NCBI GenBank assembly: GCA_030836185.1
Contig: JAURQH010000006.1
Coordinates: 1 to 63,090, forward strand
Source: Planctomycetota bacterium
Lineage (GTDB): Bacteria; Planctomycetota; Planctomycetia; Planctomycetales; Planctomycetaceae
Length of the DNA: 63,090 nt
Direction of reading: 5' to 3'
Positions 38,817 to 47,682 of this stretch are shown here, piece after piece (positions within the stretch are counted from its first letter, which is position 1; every line of letters starts with the position of its first letter). The notes under the pieces were generated by a model. That model was given only the letters and a program-made list of their open reading frames with translations, searched no databases and was not told where the DNA came from. Position numbers and translations under genes: made by a program.

Positions 38817-39296
38817 ATGAAGCAGAAACGATTGATTGTACGATTTGTCGTCATGGGAATTGGTTGGCTGATCGCTTATCTCTATGTCAACATGAGCGAT
38901 CAGGCACAGGTTGTTCCTCCAACTTCTGAAGCACCGCCGAAAAACGTCGTCTCTCTGCGTGACGCTGATCTTGTTCTAGCCGAAGCGTTCGAGAATCGGC
39001 AAAGTGATGTTCAGGTGATGGGGCACGGCACTGTTGATCGAGTCTTGCCGGACGACAACAAAGGGAGTCGTCATCAACGCTTCATTCTCAAGCTCGACTC
39101 GGGGCAGACAGTTATGGTGGCTCATAATATCGACGTGGCAGTGAAGATCGACACTTTGGGAGTGGGTGATCGTATCGAGTTTTACGGCGAATACGAATGG
39201 AATCAACAGGGCGGAGTTTTGCATTGGACTCACCGAGCCTCGCACGGCAATCATCCCGGTGGCTGGCTCAAACACGACGGACGGCGATACGAATGA
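38817..39296 (+). CDS. DUF3465 family membrane-anchored protein
   Basis: A 159-residue protein with an N-terminal anchor (FVVMGIGWLIAYLYVNM) and a DUF3465 domain: GHGTVDRVLPDDNKGSRHQR, GQTVMVAHNIDVAVKIDTL, GDRIEFYGEYEWN, VLHWTHRASHG. This is an OB-fold-like domain of unknown function found in many proteobacteria and planctomycetes. It starts 48 bases after the DUF1579 gene, in line with co-expression. Confidence 0.9.
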   Translation: MKQKRLIVRFVVMGIGWLIAYLYVNMSDQAQVVPPTSEAPPKNVVSLRDADLVLAEAFENRQSDVQVMGHGTVDRVLPDDNKGSRHQRFILKLDSGQTVMVAHNIDVAVKIDTLGVGDRIEFYGEYEWNQQGGVLHWTHRASHGNHPGGWLKHDGRRYE

Positions 39297-39469
39297 TGAA
39301 CTGACTCTGATCTCTTAAACGGGAAGTGATTCCTCGAAACATTGCATCGAGATCAGAGAAAGATAATTACCAATCGACGATAAGCTGCTACAAGTCGTCA
39401 ACCGCGCGTTTGACTTTTTTGGCTGCGTAGCCCACTCAGTGTTCGTGTTTTCAAGAGGGTTCTTTCCCA

Positions 39470-40270
39470 ATGCCTCTTCCAGTTTCAATACGACGAGTTT
39501 CCGAGCATCCACAGAAGACGCCGCGTTCCTTACGAGGAACATTTGCGGGGTATGTGTCGCCGGGTGAACTTCCCGTCAGTGCCATTGAGCAGATGATACC
39601 GCGCGGGAGTGGGATTACTCCGCTTGACTCTCGGGGGAAGGAGACTGTTCCCGTTATTTTTTTGTTTGGAAAACAACGCTGGGTCAGAAATGTTTGGGGC
39701 TCATGGGAGTTTCAATATGGCTTCGGTCTCGAATACGAAGAAGTGTTATTGATCATTCCCGACCTACAACTTCCAGAATCGGCAGACTTGCCTGCGATCC
39801 CTCGCGTGACGCTTTATGCAAGAATATTTTTGAACAGCATATGCTCTTCGGTTCTTGGTCGCTTCATGTACGGTTTTTCGAAACATCACGGTCGTTTTGA
39901 GTCTGGGTCAGATACGTTCCAGGCATATAATCGTCATGGTCATCCCATTTTTGAGGCTGGCATTGAATCTGGAACAGGTTCAATTTCAGAGGACTCAGTG
40001 AATGCGATTCGTGAGTTGTTGGCGTCTCCCGTGGTGTTTGCCGGTCGGCCCAACAAGTCATCGGGGTGCGCCATTTCGATTCGACAATTTGACTATGAAG
40101 TTTCATCAGAAGCGATTCAGCCAATCGCGACCACCATTACAGTCGATGAGAAATTCACCAAGAAATTTCCGACCCAAACTTTTCAGACGGTGGGTCTTGA
40201 TCGTGATCCCAATGGGTCATTTCAATGTGAGTTCCCGTGGGTGATGACAGAATATCGACCCGCCACATGA
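39470..40270 (+). CDS. Hypothetical protein, possibly acetoacetate-decarboxylase-like fold
   Basis: A 266-residue soluble protein. No family could be named with confidence. The segment PRVTLYARIFLN followed by VLGRFMYGFSKHHGRF resembles the arrangement in acetoacetate decarboxylase-like proteins (PRLYLD..., then an LYGF.K segment), but the catalytic Lys was not located. It stands alone between a 173-base and a 221-base gap. GAGGG lies eleven bases before the ATG. Confidence 0.6.
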   Translation: MPLPVSIRRVSEHPQKTPRSLRGTFAGYVSPGELPVSAIEQMIPRGSGITPLDSRGKETVPVIFLFGKQRWVRNVWGSWEFQYGFGLEYEEVLLIIPDLQLPESADLPAIPRVTLYARIFLNSICSSVLGRFMYGFSKHHGRFESGSDTFQAYNRHGHPIFEAGIESGTGSISEDSVNAIRELLASPVVFAGRPNKSSGCAISIRQFDYEVSSEAIQPIATTITVDEKFTKKFPTQTFQTVGLDRDPNGSFQCEFPWVMTEYRPAT

Positions 40271-40491
40271 TCTGTTCAGGTCATGAATATGGGGACAATA
40301 GGGGCTCGATAGAATCTGTATAACCGGTTTCTCATGCGGGTGGTCTTGGGCTCTCGATGAATTGACAGAACTTCTCAAATCGGGGGTTGACACTCCTTCG
40401 AATGGACGCCCAGAATGCTTTTAACAGTTAGGGATCGACAGTGTTCGATCTTTGATTGCCTAGTTTTCCCCCTCGACTAAGGCTTGTTGTT

Positions 40492-41109
40492 ATGCCAGAT
40501 ATGCCCCCCTCTGAAGATCAAGCTCCTGAAAACGCTGCGACTCCCGAAAATTCGGTTGAAGCAGTTGACGCCACAAGTTCAGAACACCCTGAAGGTGTTG
40601 AGGCTGGACAAGCTCAACTTGCTCAACAAGGACGCAAACTCGAAGTGATCGGCTATGTGGCCGTGATCATCATTTCGCTGGCGACATTGGGCGTGAAATG
40701 GTCAATGCGTCCGCCCGAGCCAATCGCAAAGGGCGACAACTTACCTGTTCTGCAAGAGTATTTAGCAACGGATAAGGATCAAACAATTGTCTTGGCGATT
40801 TCACCGAATTGTCCCCATTGCACGAAGAGTATGCCGTTCTTTCGTCAAATCGTGGAAAAACGAAATGCGGAAGGAATCAGCAAGTCTGTGATTGTGGCTC
40901 TCCACGAACAGACGCCCGTTGAGGAAGAGCAAAAAATTCTCGACAAGAATAACGTCAAAGTGGACAAAATTGTTCAGCTCGATATGGACAAAATGAATGT
41001 TCAAGGCGTCCCTACGATGTTGCTCGTTGATAAACAGGGCAAGGTTCTCGAAGTCTGGAATGGTCGATTACCAGAGGACGAACAGAAAAAAGTGCTCGCT
41101 GCACTTTAA
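40492..41109 (+). CDS. Membrane-anchored thioredoxin-like protein (CPHC)
   Basis: A 205-residue protein. Residues 1-50 are acidic and cytoplasmic, about 52-70 form one transmembrane helix (IGYVAVIIISLATLGV), and a thioredoxin fold follows outside the cytoplasm. The active site is SPNCPHCTKSMPFF, a CPHC motif as in DsbA/DsbC, and the cis-Pro loop is VQGVPTMLLVD. It is probably a periplasmic disulfide oxidase or isomerase. The ATG at 40492 is used. It is the first of four closely spaced genes running to 43040, the last being a polytopic membrane protein. Confidence 0.82.
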   Translation: MPDMPPSEDQAPENAATPENSVEAVDATSSEHPEGVEAGQAQLAQQGRKLEVIGYVAVIIISLATLGVKWSMRPPEPIAKGDNLPVLQEYLATDKDQTIVLAISPNCPHCTKSMPFFRQIVEKRNAEGISKSVIVALHEQTPVEEEQKILDKNNVKVDKIVQLDMDKMNVQGVPTMLLVDKQGKVLEVWNGRLPEDEQKKVLAAL

Positions 41110-41175
41110 TTCCACGTCTCAAAGTGACTGACATCAACCATCGCTTTATCGTCTTTTTTGCGAGAGTATCCCCTC

Positions 41176-41619
41176 ATGAATCAATCACCAAATCGTCAAC
41201 AACCGAACCCTGGTCAGGATTTTCGCTTGGGATGGATGAAAGAGTTTAGTCCGGGTCGAAAGCTATTAGTGCTATTCGCGCCGCTACTATTGGTGGTTGT
41301 GGCTTTGACGCAAATCGTCCGGGCCTACACCATTGATCAATCTCCTTGGAAGGGGGGCGGTTTTGGAATGTTCGCCTCGGTCGATTCTCTGGGAAACCGT
41401 GAACTGCGTGCCTATCTCGTCACGGGTGATTATGAAATCGAAATCCCCTTGCATTACAACTTCATTTTCGATGAAGGTGGCGTGCTGGACGATGTGAGTT
41501 TGGCTCGAACTGTGCCGACCGAATCCAACCTCAAGCATATTGCTCAAGAATTAGCGAAGTTTTCGTGGTATCTGAACGATGCGGAGACGTTGTTACCCCA
41601 AGTGATTGATGCAGCATGA
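41176..41619 (+). CDS. Single-pass membrane protein, thioredoxin operon
   Basis: About 147 residues. A transmembrane helix (LLVLFAPLLLVVVALTQIV, about 35-53) is followed by SPWKGGGFGMFASVDSLGNREL and a beta-rich periplasmic domain. No named family was recognised. The gene begins 66 bases after the thioredoxin-like gene and ends three bases before the next. Its Trp/Gly/Phe-rich GGGFGMFASVD motif looks conserved and would be a useful marker for finding homologous operons. Confidence 0.7.
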   Translation: MNQSPNRQQPNPGQDFRLGWMKEFSPGRKLLVLFAPLLLVVVALTQIVRAYTIDQSPWKGGGFGMFASVDSLGNRELRAYLVTGDYEIEIPLHYNFIFDEGGVLDDVSLARTVPTESNLKHIAQELAKFSWYLNDAETLLPQVIDAA

Positions 41620-41622
41620 GAA

Positions 41623-42093
41623 TTGAACAAACTTAAAGCGGGTGAACGCGTTGTTTTATCAATGTCGCAACTGCGAGAGATCGAAGATCTTCTCAACGGT
41701 GTCGAAGAAGAATCGGAAGATGTGACAGCGGAAGAAACGGTAGAAGCTGACGCGCCTTTGGTCGCCGAAAAGCCAGCTGAGGCCGTTGATGAGGAAGAGG
41801 AAGAAGAAATTCGTGTCGAGCCTCCACGAGGATTTGGTCCAGGGATGTATCAAAAGATTGTGGCCGATATTCAGAAAGCCATTGATGAGGGAAAAGCGGA
41901 GGCAGAAAATCTGACCGAGTTTCAGGGACAGCATGACGAAAAAAATCGCCTGAGTTTTACAGAGATTCGGGTGGAACTGTGGAAAGGTGATTTCTCAGGA
42001 AAAACTGCGAAATACACATTCCGACTTAATAAAACCGCATTGGCATCAGCCGCCGGTGAGAACTTGGACATTTGCGTGGATTGCCAACCATGA
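41623..42093 (+). CDS. Acidic soluble protein with C-terminal CVDC motif
   Basis: A 156-residue protein without signal or membrane helix. Residues about 27-65 are very acidic (a run of six Glu near residue 58). A helical middle (MYQKIVADIQKAIDEGKAEA) and a beta-rich end follow. The last residues are LDICVDCQP, a CxxC at the extreme C-terminus. The likely start is TTG at 41623, since the ATG at 41662 would remove a conserved-looking AGERVVLSMSQLREIE. Its stop overlaps the ATG of the membrane-protein gene (ATGA), showing coupling. Confidence 0.65.
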   Translation: MNKLKAGERVVLSMSQLREIEDLLNGVEEESEDVTAEETVEADAPLVAEKPAEAVDEEEEEEIRVEPPRGFGPGMYQKIVADIQKAIDEGKAEAENLTEFQGQHDEKNRLSFTEIRVELWKGDFSGKTAKYTFRLNKTALASAAGENLDICVDCQP

Positions 42094-43040
42094 GTAGTAC
42101 CGAAACGATGACTCCACCGACTCAACAAACGGTCCAGAAATCGGGCATGCTGAGTCGTGTCAAACGGATATTTGCCGATCTGCAAAAGTAGGAGGCCTTC
42201 GAAATTGATGGTCTCGGAGCCGTCAGTCGTCTGACGTTTCTGATGCTCATCGCGAGTTCCGGTCTCGACGATATGGTCGAGTACGTGATGATCGGCCTCT
42301 GTGTGGTCGGTTTCGTGATGCCAGCCGTCTATCGTCAACCTTGGCTCTGGTTCGGGATCAGCGGGACCATGCTTTATGGGCATGTTCCACATTGGTACGA
42401 AATCGATAATCACAAGTATCTGATGATTTATTGGTGTCTGGCGATGTTCTGCAGTACGTTGCTGCCAGAAAAGCTGAAGGCCAAGTCAATTTCTTTTAAC
42501 GCACGTTGGCTGATTGGGTTGTGTTTTCTGTTTGCCACCTTGTGGAAATTAACGGTCCCCAATTACGTCGATAATTCGTTCTTCACTTTAACGCTTCTTG
42601 AAGACCCACGTTTTTATCCTGCTACGATGTATGTCGGTGGGTTGACGGAAGATGACATACAAGGCATTCATGAGAAGCTTGGCGACCTGGAGGATCTGAG
42701 TGGGACTGAAAAGTCTGTTGTTTTGATGGAAAGCATTCCTCCGAGAGTTCGCAACTTTGCTCTGTTTTTGACCTGGTTTACGATTGCTTTTGAAGGTTTG
42801 ATTGCGGCCTGCTTTTTACCACTCGGTATTAAATCATTAGACAAAATACGGCATTTTGCTCTGATCATGTTTGGGGTGGGGGTTTACGCCCTCGCGACGG
42901 TTCAGGGATTTGGTTTATTGCTAATGACCATGGGAACCGCACAATGCCCGATGGAGAAGCAGAAAACGCGAGTAGGATTTATTGTTGTTTTCTCAATCAT
43001 CTATCTTTATGGCCTCGGAAAAATGTTGTTCCAGATTTGA
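42090..43040 (+). pseudogene. Polytopic membrane protein gene interrupted by an in-frame TAG
   Basis: The reading frame starts with ATG at 42090, overlapping the previous stop. It reads 33 codons, hits TAG at 42189-42191, and stays open in the same frame to 43040. The joined product would be about 315 residues with seven or more helices. The segment GLCFLFATLWKLTVPNYVDNSF recalls HTTM/DoxX-type membrane proteins. The stop lies between ADLQK and EAFEIDGLGAVS, which read as continuous protein. It may be a nonsense mutation or base-call error. Alternatively, the downstream part could be translated by reinitiation: TAGGAGG is a strong Shine-Dalgarno and an in-frame ATT lies eight bases after it at 42204. 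Confidence 0.7.
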
Positions 43041-43070
43041 TTTTTGCACCTGCTATCTTTGACTAAATTC

Positions 43071-43103
43071 ACCCGGTTGAGCCTTTCTTGACCGGGTTTT
43101 TTT
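43071..43103 (+). terminator. Rho-independent terminator of the thioredoxin operon
   Basis: ACCCGGT (43071-43077) and ACCGGGT (43091-43097) pair perfectly around a 13-base loop and are followed by six more T. It lies 30 bases after the membrane-protein stop codon, marking the operon end. Confidence 0.85.
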
Positions 43104-43214
43104 GTTGGAAGAGTTGAGTTAGAAACAGATGGCCAGATTTTCATGATTCGACGCTGAATCGGGGAGCGAAGAGTGTTAGAATAGAAGCCTACAATCTTAT
43201 TTGAGGGGCTATCT

Positions 43215-44690
43215 ATGCAAATTCGTTTGGTTTTTGTTCCAGTATTGTCTGTTTTGGTGTCCGGCTTTCTCGTTGGTTGTGGAGGAGATCAGCCTGCTCC
43301 AGTCTCTTCAACGGGTACGGGAACCACCCCATCGGCTCCGACAGCACCAACTGCTCCTGATGGATCACCGGCTGCTGCCCCAACATTTTCGGGAGCTCCT
43401 TCATTTTCTGCACCGACGGTCGGCTCCTCATCGGGGACCCCTGTCTCGAGTGCGGAGACTCCCGATGCAGTCGTTAAGCAATTTCTCGCGGCTATTGAGA
43501 AGAACGAATACGAACGGATCTGGGATCTCTTACCCAAGTCTTATCAAACTCAAATCAACGAACTGTTTCAAGAATTCGGCGAAGAGGTGGATGCAGAACT
43601 TTGGGACAAGTCATTCAATATGATGAATCGGTATGTCAGCACGATGCTCGCCAAAGAGGAAATGGTTTACCAAACTCCCGAAATGCAGGAACAGTTAAAT
43701 ACTCTCAAATCCTCTGCCGCGATGATGGGAGCTGGAACGGTTGACTGGCTAACAGTTGAAAAACTGCGGAGGTTGTCTGATCCCGCTAATAAAATTTCGA
43801 TTCTCTTCATCAATTCAGAATTCAGTAGTACGCAAAAACTGAAATCATTTGATGGCCGTGTATTCTTTGCAAAGACCATCAGCCCTGTCGCCGAAAACTT
43901 GCACAAGCTTGTGGAGTTGATTGTTGAAGAGGCATCGCAGGTGGAAGAACTGAAATCGAATGTTCAAGTTCAAATGTTTCTGCAACAGGCGGATATCGGC
44001 AAGTTTTTTGATGGAATTAATGTCTCTGTCAAAACTCAGCAGGAAGAGTCTGCTGTGGTGGTTATCAAGGCGATGGGGACTCCCACTGAATTCAGTATGG
44101 TCAAAGTGGAAGGGAAGTGGATTCCCCAGAGTCTGGCGGGGATGTTCTCATTGTCGATGGGAATGGCAAAAGCCCAGATCCCCATGATGGCCCAACAGGT
44201 CAACATGATGAAAGACCGAATCCTACCCGCTTTGGATGAAGTTGAACCATTGATTGCAGCCGTACAAAAAGCCAAAACGCAAGAGGAATTCAATGTTGCC
44301 TATACTGAGATGAATTCTCAAGCACCCCAAATTGTTGCGAATTCTTTGGGGATGCCGGGACTCAGTGCGATGCTCGGTGCCGGAGCGGTGAAAGTCAGTC
44401 CGGTAACGATTGAGGTCAATTCAGATATTTCCGATGCACAGCTTGGGGAACTGATCAAGCAGTTGGAAGGACTCACCGATGTTCCTGATAAAGCCATCTC
44501 ATTACCCAGACGTTCAGGGACAAATCTCACCATTGAGATGACTCCCGTGATCAACGCACAGAAGTTTGCAGATTCAATCACCTTCACCAAATCGGTGGAG
44601 TACGATGCGACTCGCAGAACAATCGTCTTGGAACTGGAACCTCCAACCGAACCTGAAACCACCGAATCTGCCGAGCCGGAAAAACCATGA
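43215..44690 (+). CDS. Large lipoprotein of unknown function
   Basis: A 491-residue protein. The leader ends in the lipobox FLVGC, then about 55 residues of Pro/Ser/Thr/Ala-rich linker follow. After that comes a helical domain beginning DAVVKQFLAAIEKNEYERIWDLLP, resembling a DUF4878/NTF2-like start. The middle has FFDGINVSVKTQQEESAVVVIKAM in two parts, and a separate beta-alpha C-terminal domain covers about 390-480. No specific family was recognised. It lies after its own 110-base gap behind a terminator, so it is probably monocistronic. Confidence 0.72.
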   Translation: MQIRLVFVPVLSVLVSGFLVGCGGDQPAPVSSTGTGTTPSAPTAPTAPDGSPAAAPTFSGAPSFSAPTVGSSSGTPVSSAETPDAVVKQFLAAIEKNEYERIWDLLPKSYQTQINELFQEFGEEVDAELWDKSFNMMNRYVSTMLAKEEMVYQTPEMQEQLNTLKSSAAMMGAGTVDWLTVEKLRRLSDPANKISILFINSEFSSTQKLKSFDGRVFFAKTISPVAENLHKLVELIVEEASQVEELKSNVQVQMFLQQADIGKFFDGINVSVKTQQEESAVVVIKAMGTPTEFSMVKVEGKWIPQSLAGMFSLSMGMAKAQIPMMAQQVNMMKDRILPALDEVEPLIAAVQKAKTQEEFNVAYTEMNSQAPQIVANSLGMPGLSAMLGAGAVKVSPVTIEVNSDISDAQLGELIKQLEGLTDVPDKAISLPRRSGTNLTIEMTPVINAQKFADSITFTKSVEYDATRRTIVLELEPPTEPETTESAEPEKP

Positions 44691-44726
44691 TACCGGATCT
44701 CCGTTAGGTCTCTGGCAATTTGTCTT

Positions 44727-45734
44727 TTAATCGATGAATGCAGTCTCCAATGCTTTGCGACGGAATCCCCGAATCGCGTCGATTAATTCTAACATCGATT
44801 GATAGCGTTCTTCTTTGTCTTTCTGTAATGCCTTCATACAAATTTTTGAAAGCAGTATTGGCACTTCCCGGTCTGGGGCTGCTTCGTGCAAGTTGGTGGG
44901 AACCACATTGACAATATTGTGGAATGTGTCTTTGACGGTCTTCCCGCGAGAAGCATCTTGCAATGACAGCAATTCGTAGAGCACGACTCCCATACTATAA
45001 ATATCAGTGCGTTCGTCGATCTCGGCTCCTTCCACCTGTTCAGGCGACATATACAAAGGAGTCCCCGGGCGTTTCCCGGTTCCCGTCAAGCGATCAAGTT
45101 CTTCTTCAGAATTGCTGCTGGGGATATGTTGTTCTTGCGTGATTCGTTCGTCTTCTGCTTGAGGAATGTCCCAAACTTTGGCGACTCCCCAATCGAGCAA
45201 CACCACTTCGCCGAAAAAACCGACCAAAATATTAGCGGGTTTGATGTCGCGGTGGACCACGCCATGGGCGTGGGCATAAGCCAGTGCATTGCAGACCTGA
45301 ATCAGCACACCCAGAATGCGTTCAAGTGTGTATGTCGCTTCGGCGTCCACGTCTTTCTTTTGTAGCAGGTTGATGACTTCGCGAAGCGTTTCGCCTTCCA
45401 CCTTCTTCATGGTGAAGTAAAGTTTGCCTTCAACATCGACGCCGATATCATAGACCGGCACCGTATTAGGGTGTTGAAGCTGAGCCGTCACTCTTGCTTC
45501 GCGGACGAATCGGCGACGCTCATAGTCATCCTCGGCGATCGAGCGATGTAATGTTTTGAATGCGACATAACGCCCCAGATTTTTATCCAGACAACTATAG
45601 AGTTCCGCTTTACCCCCTTTGGCCATCGGCTTGAAATTGGCGTACCGGGTGAATCCGTTCGAAAAATATTTGGGGAGTTGTTTGTCGGTTTCCGAAAGCG
45701 ATATTTTGGGATAGTTATCCTGCTTTTGCAGCAT
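44727..45734 (-). CDS. Soluble Hanks-type Ser/Thr protein kinase
   Basis: A 335-residue kinase covering only a catalytic domain. Glycine loop AKGGKAELYS, ATP-binding K60 (VAFK), E79, HRDIKPANIL (161-170), DWG (181-183) in place of DFG, and GTPLYMSPEQ in the activation segment are all present, so it should be active. It has no transmembrane helix or sensor domain, unlike most bacterial Hanks kinases; an insertion rich in Glu and Ser (about 192-215) precedes the activation segment. It is divergent from the beta-helix gene across a 214-base gap. Confidence 0.93.
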   Translation of the reverse strand: MLQKQDNYPKISLSETDKQLPKYFSNGFTRYANFKPMAKGGKAELYSCLDKNLGRYVAFKTLHRSIAEDDYERRRFVREARVTAQLQHPNTVPVYDIGVDVEGKLYFTMKKVEGETLREVINLLQKKDVDAEATYTLERILGVLIQVCNALAYAHAHGVVHRDIKPANILVGFFGEVVLLDWGVAKVWDIPQAEDERITQEQHIPSSNSEEELDRLTGTGKRPGTPLYMSPEQVEGAEIDERTDIYSMGVVLYELLSLQDASRGKTVKDTFHNIVNVVPTNLHEAAPDREVPILLSKICMKALQKDKEERYQSMLELIDAIRGFRRKALETAFID

Positions 45735-45948
45735 GGTTATGTCGTCCGTTGACGGGTGTGTGTGGGAGACAGTGTGTGTGGACTGCCTCCCACCAGTGTA
45801 AATTAACTCTGACTTTTCGACGAGGTGTATTTACCGAAATTATGGATTCGGGGCGAATTGGGAAAGTCCAGAATTCGCTTTTGATTCCTCTTCGGCGCTG
45901 CTTCACAATACATCAACAAACTAAATTCGTTCAAACGAGGATGGCAAG

Positions 45949-47349
45949 ATGGCCTATGTGAAGGATTTTGGAGCCGTGGGTGATGGAGTGGCCGATGATA
46001 CCGTTGCTATTCAACATGCCGTTGATATGGGGGAAGGGATTGTCGAATTCGGACGTGGAAATTATCGAATTACGCGGACGATTCAGGTCGATTTGGCACA
46101 ACACAGTCGCACTTCGATTCACGGATCTAATGGGGTTGCGAAAGTCATCATGGCTGGTTCCGGTCCTGCTTTTTTCTTTCAGGGGACGCATGCCAAGACT
46201 GCCGATCCTGGTGGGTTTCGTCCTGAGGAATGGGAACATGAACGGATGCCGATGGTGAGCGGCATCGAAATTACCGGCGATCATCCTGAAGCAGACGGGA
46301 TTCGGATTGAAGGGGTGATGCAACCGACCTTGCGCGGTGTCTTGATTCATCAGGTCCAGACAGCCGTCCATCTCACCAGCCGCAATCGAAATGTGATCAT
46401 CGACCATTGTCACTTCTATAATAACACAGGTGTTGGCATTCACTTTGATGGTGTGAATCTGCATCAAACGAATATCACAGGAAACCACATCAGCTATAAC
46501 CGATTGGGCGGGATCAGGATCGAGAATAGCGAGATCCGAAATTTACAAATCACCGGCAACGACATCGAATACAACAATAATCGTGCGCATCAAGTTCCCG
46601 ATGCGGACAGCATTCCGACGGCTGAAATCTACATTCATGTCGGGGAAGAGAGTGTTCGTGAGGTGACAATCGCCAGTAACACAATTCAGGCGACCTATTC
46701 TCCCAATGGAGCCAATATTCATCTCATCGGAACCGGAGGGGGCATCGATCACAAAGTTGGCATGATGGCCATCACCGGTAACTTGATTGGCAGCCAAGAG
46801 ACCAATGTGCATTTGGAATCAGTCCGCGGCGTGACGTTGACTGGCAATTACATTTACTCGGGCCATCATCGAAATTTGTGGGTGCAGGATTCTCGCAACA
46901 TTGTTGTCGGTAGTAATGTTATCGGCCACAATCCCGACTATCGAAAAAATGAACTGGCGACAGGAGTCCGATTCGAGAATTCCAAAAACTGCATCCTTCA
47001 GGGGACATTGATTCAAGACTCTCAAGCAGGAATGCACACGGTGCCCGAAGCCGTCCCCATTCAACGCGAAGGATTAGTCGAAATTATCGGCTGTCAGGGA
47101 ATGACGTTCAGCGGAGTTCAGATACTCGAGGGGGAGCCGTACTGTTTGTATGTGGAGAACTGTGATGATACGATTTTGAATGGCTGCACGATTCTCGATC
47201 AGCGATCACCGAAACAGTCACTTGCTTCAATTCGCTGGAAAGGGACGGGTGCCGGGAACTTGATTAACGGTTGTCGTATCGGTAAAGGGACGCAAACTGA
47301 TATCGAATCTGATGTCGAGTTGTTGCACCCTCATCTGATTGGCGATTGA
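45949..47349 (+). CDS. Pectate-lyase-3-type right-handed beta-helix protein
   Basis: A 466-residue protein without an obvious signal peptide. It opens with YVKDFGAVGDGVADDTVAIQ, the Pectate_lyase_3 signature. About ten helical turns follow, with repeats such as NVIIDHCHFYNNTGVGIHFD, QTNITGNHISYNRLGGIRIE and NLQITGNDIEYN. Such folds bind or cut polysaccharides or form phage-like spikes. No catalytic residues could be confirmed. GAGG lies eight bases before the ATG. Lack of a leader is odd for a polysaccharide enzyme; it may use another export route or work inside the cell. Confidence 0.85.
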   Translation: MAYVKDFGAVGDGVADDTVAIQHAVDMGEGIVEFGRGNYRITRTIQVDLAQHSRTSIHGSNGVAKVIMAGSGPAFFFQGTHAKTADPGGFRPEEWEHERMPMVSGIEITGDHPEADGIRIEGVMQPTLRGVLIHQVQTAVHLTSRNRNVIIDHCHFYNNTGVGIHFDGVNLHQTNITGNHISYNRLGGIRIENSEIRNLQITGNDIEYNNNRAHQVPDADSIPTAEIYIHVGEESVREVTIASNTIQATYSPNGANIHLIGTGGGIDHKVGMMAITGNLIGSQETNVHLESVRGVTLTGNYIYSGHHRNLWVQDSRNIVVGSNVIGHNPDYRKNELATGVRFENSKNCILQGTLIQDSQAGMHTVPEAVPIQREGLVEIIGCQGMTFSGVQILEGEPYCLYVENCDDTILNGCTILDQRSPKQSLASIRWKGTGAGNLINGCRIGKGTQTDIESDVELLHPHLIGD

Positions 47350-47394
47350 ATCAAAGAGAGTGACTCATTCATTATTTGAGGGGAAGTGAATTTT

Positions 47395-47642
47395 ATGGGA
47401 AGCTTGATCTGGGTAATTCTGCTGGGAATATTAGCCGGTTGGATCGCGGGACAAATCTGGAAGGGTGGCACTTCGGATTGGTCGGTAACCTGATTGTGGG
47501 CGTTGTCGGGAGTGTCTTAGGAAGCTTCTCTGCATCCATGATCGGATTGGCAGCCACTGGGCTATTAGGAGAATTGATAGTTGCTGTGGCGGGCGCGATT
47601 CTGTTTCTTTGGCTGGTCAACTACTTCGGAAAGAAGAAATAG
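47395..47642 (+). pseudogene. GlsB/YeaQ/YmgE-type small membrane protein gene with a -1 frameshift
   Basis: The frame from ATG 47395 (GAGGGGAAG upstream) reads MGSLIWVILLGILAGWIAGQ then IWKGG before meeting TGA at 47491. One frame back, the sequence continues HFGLVGNLIVGVVGSVLGSF and ends FGKKK at 47642. Joined, they give 82 residues with three helices, the length and pattern of transglycosylase-associated/GlsB stress proteins. One base appears to be missing near 47465-47472 (AAGGGTGGCACT). No classic slippery heptamer is present. It is either a recent disruption or a sequencing error. Confidence 0.75.
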
Positions 47643-47682
47643 AACATCGCAATCAGCGTGGTTCTCTAGTGGTGTGTCATGT

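Noticed and set aside
42208-42231. ATG just after the TAG in the membrane-protein gene as a restart codon
   Set aside because: It is in a different frame from the downstream protein and runs to a stop after seven codons.
47376-47642. 88-codon frame as a complete small protein gene
   Set aside because: Its first 25 codons are translated from the wrong frame of a GlsB-type gene; the true N-terminus is in the other frame starting at 47395.
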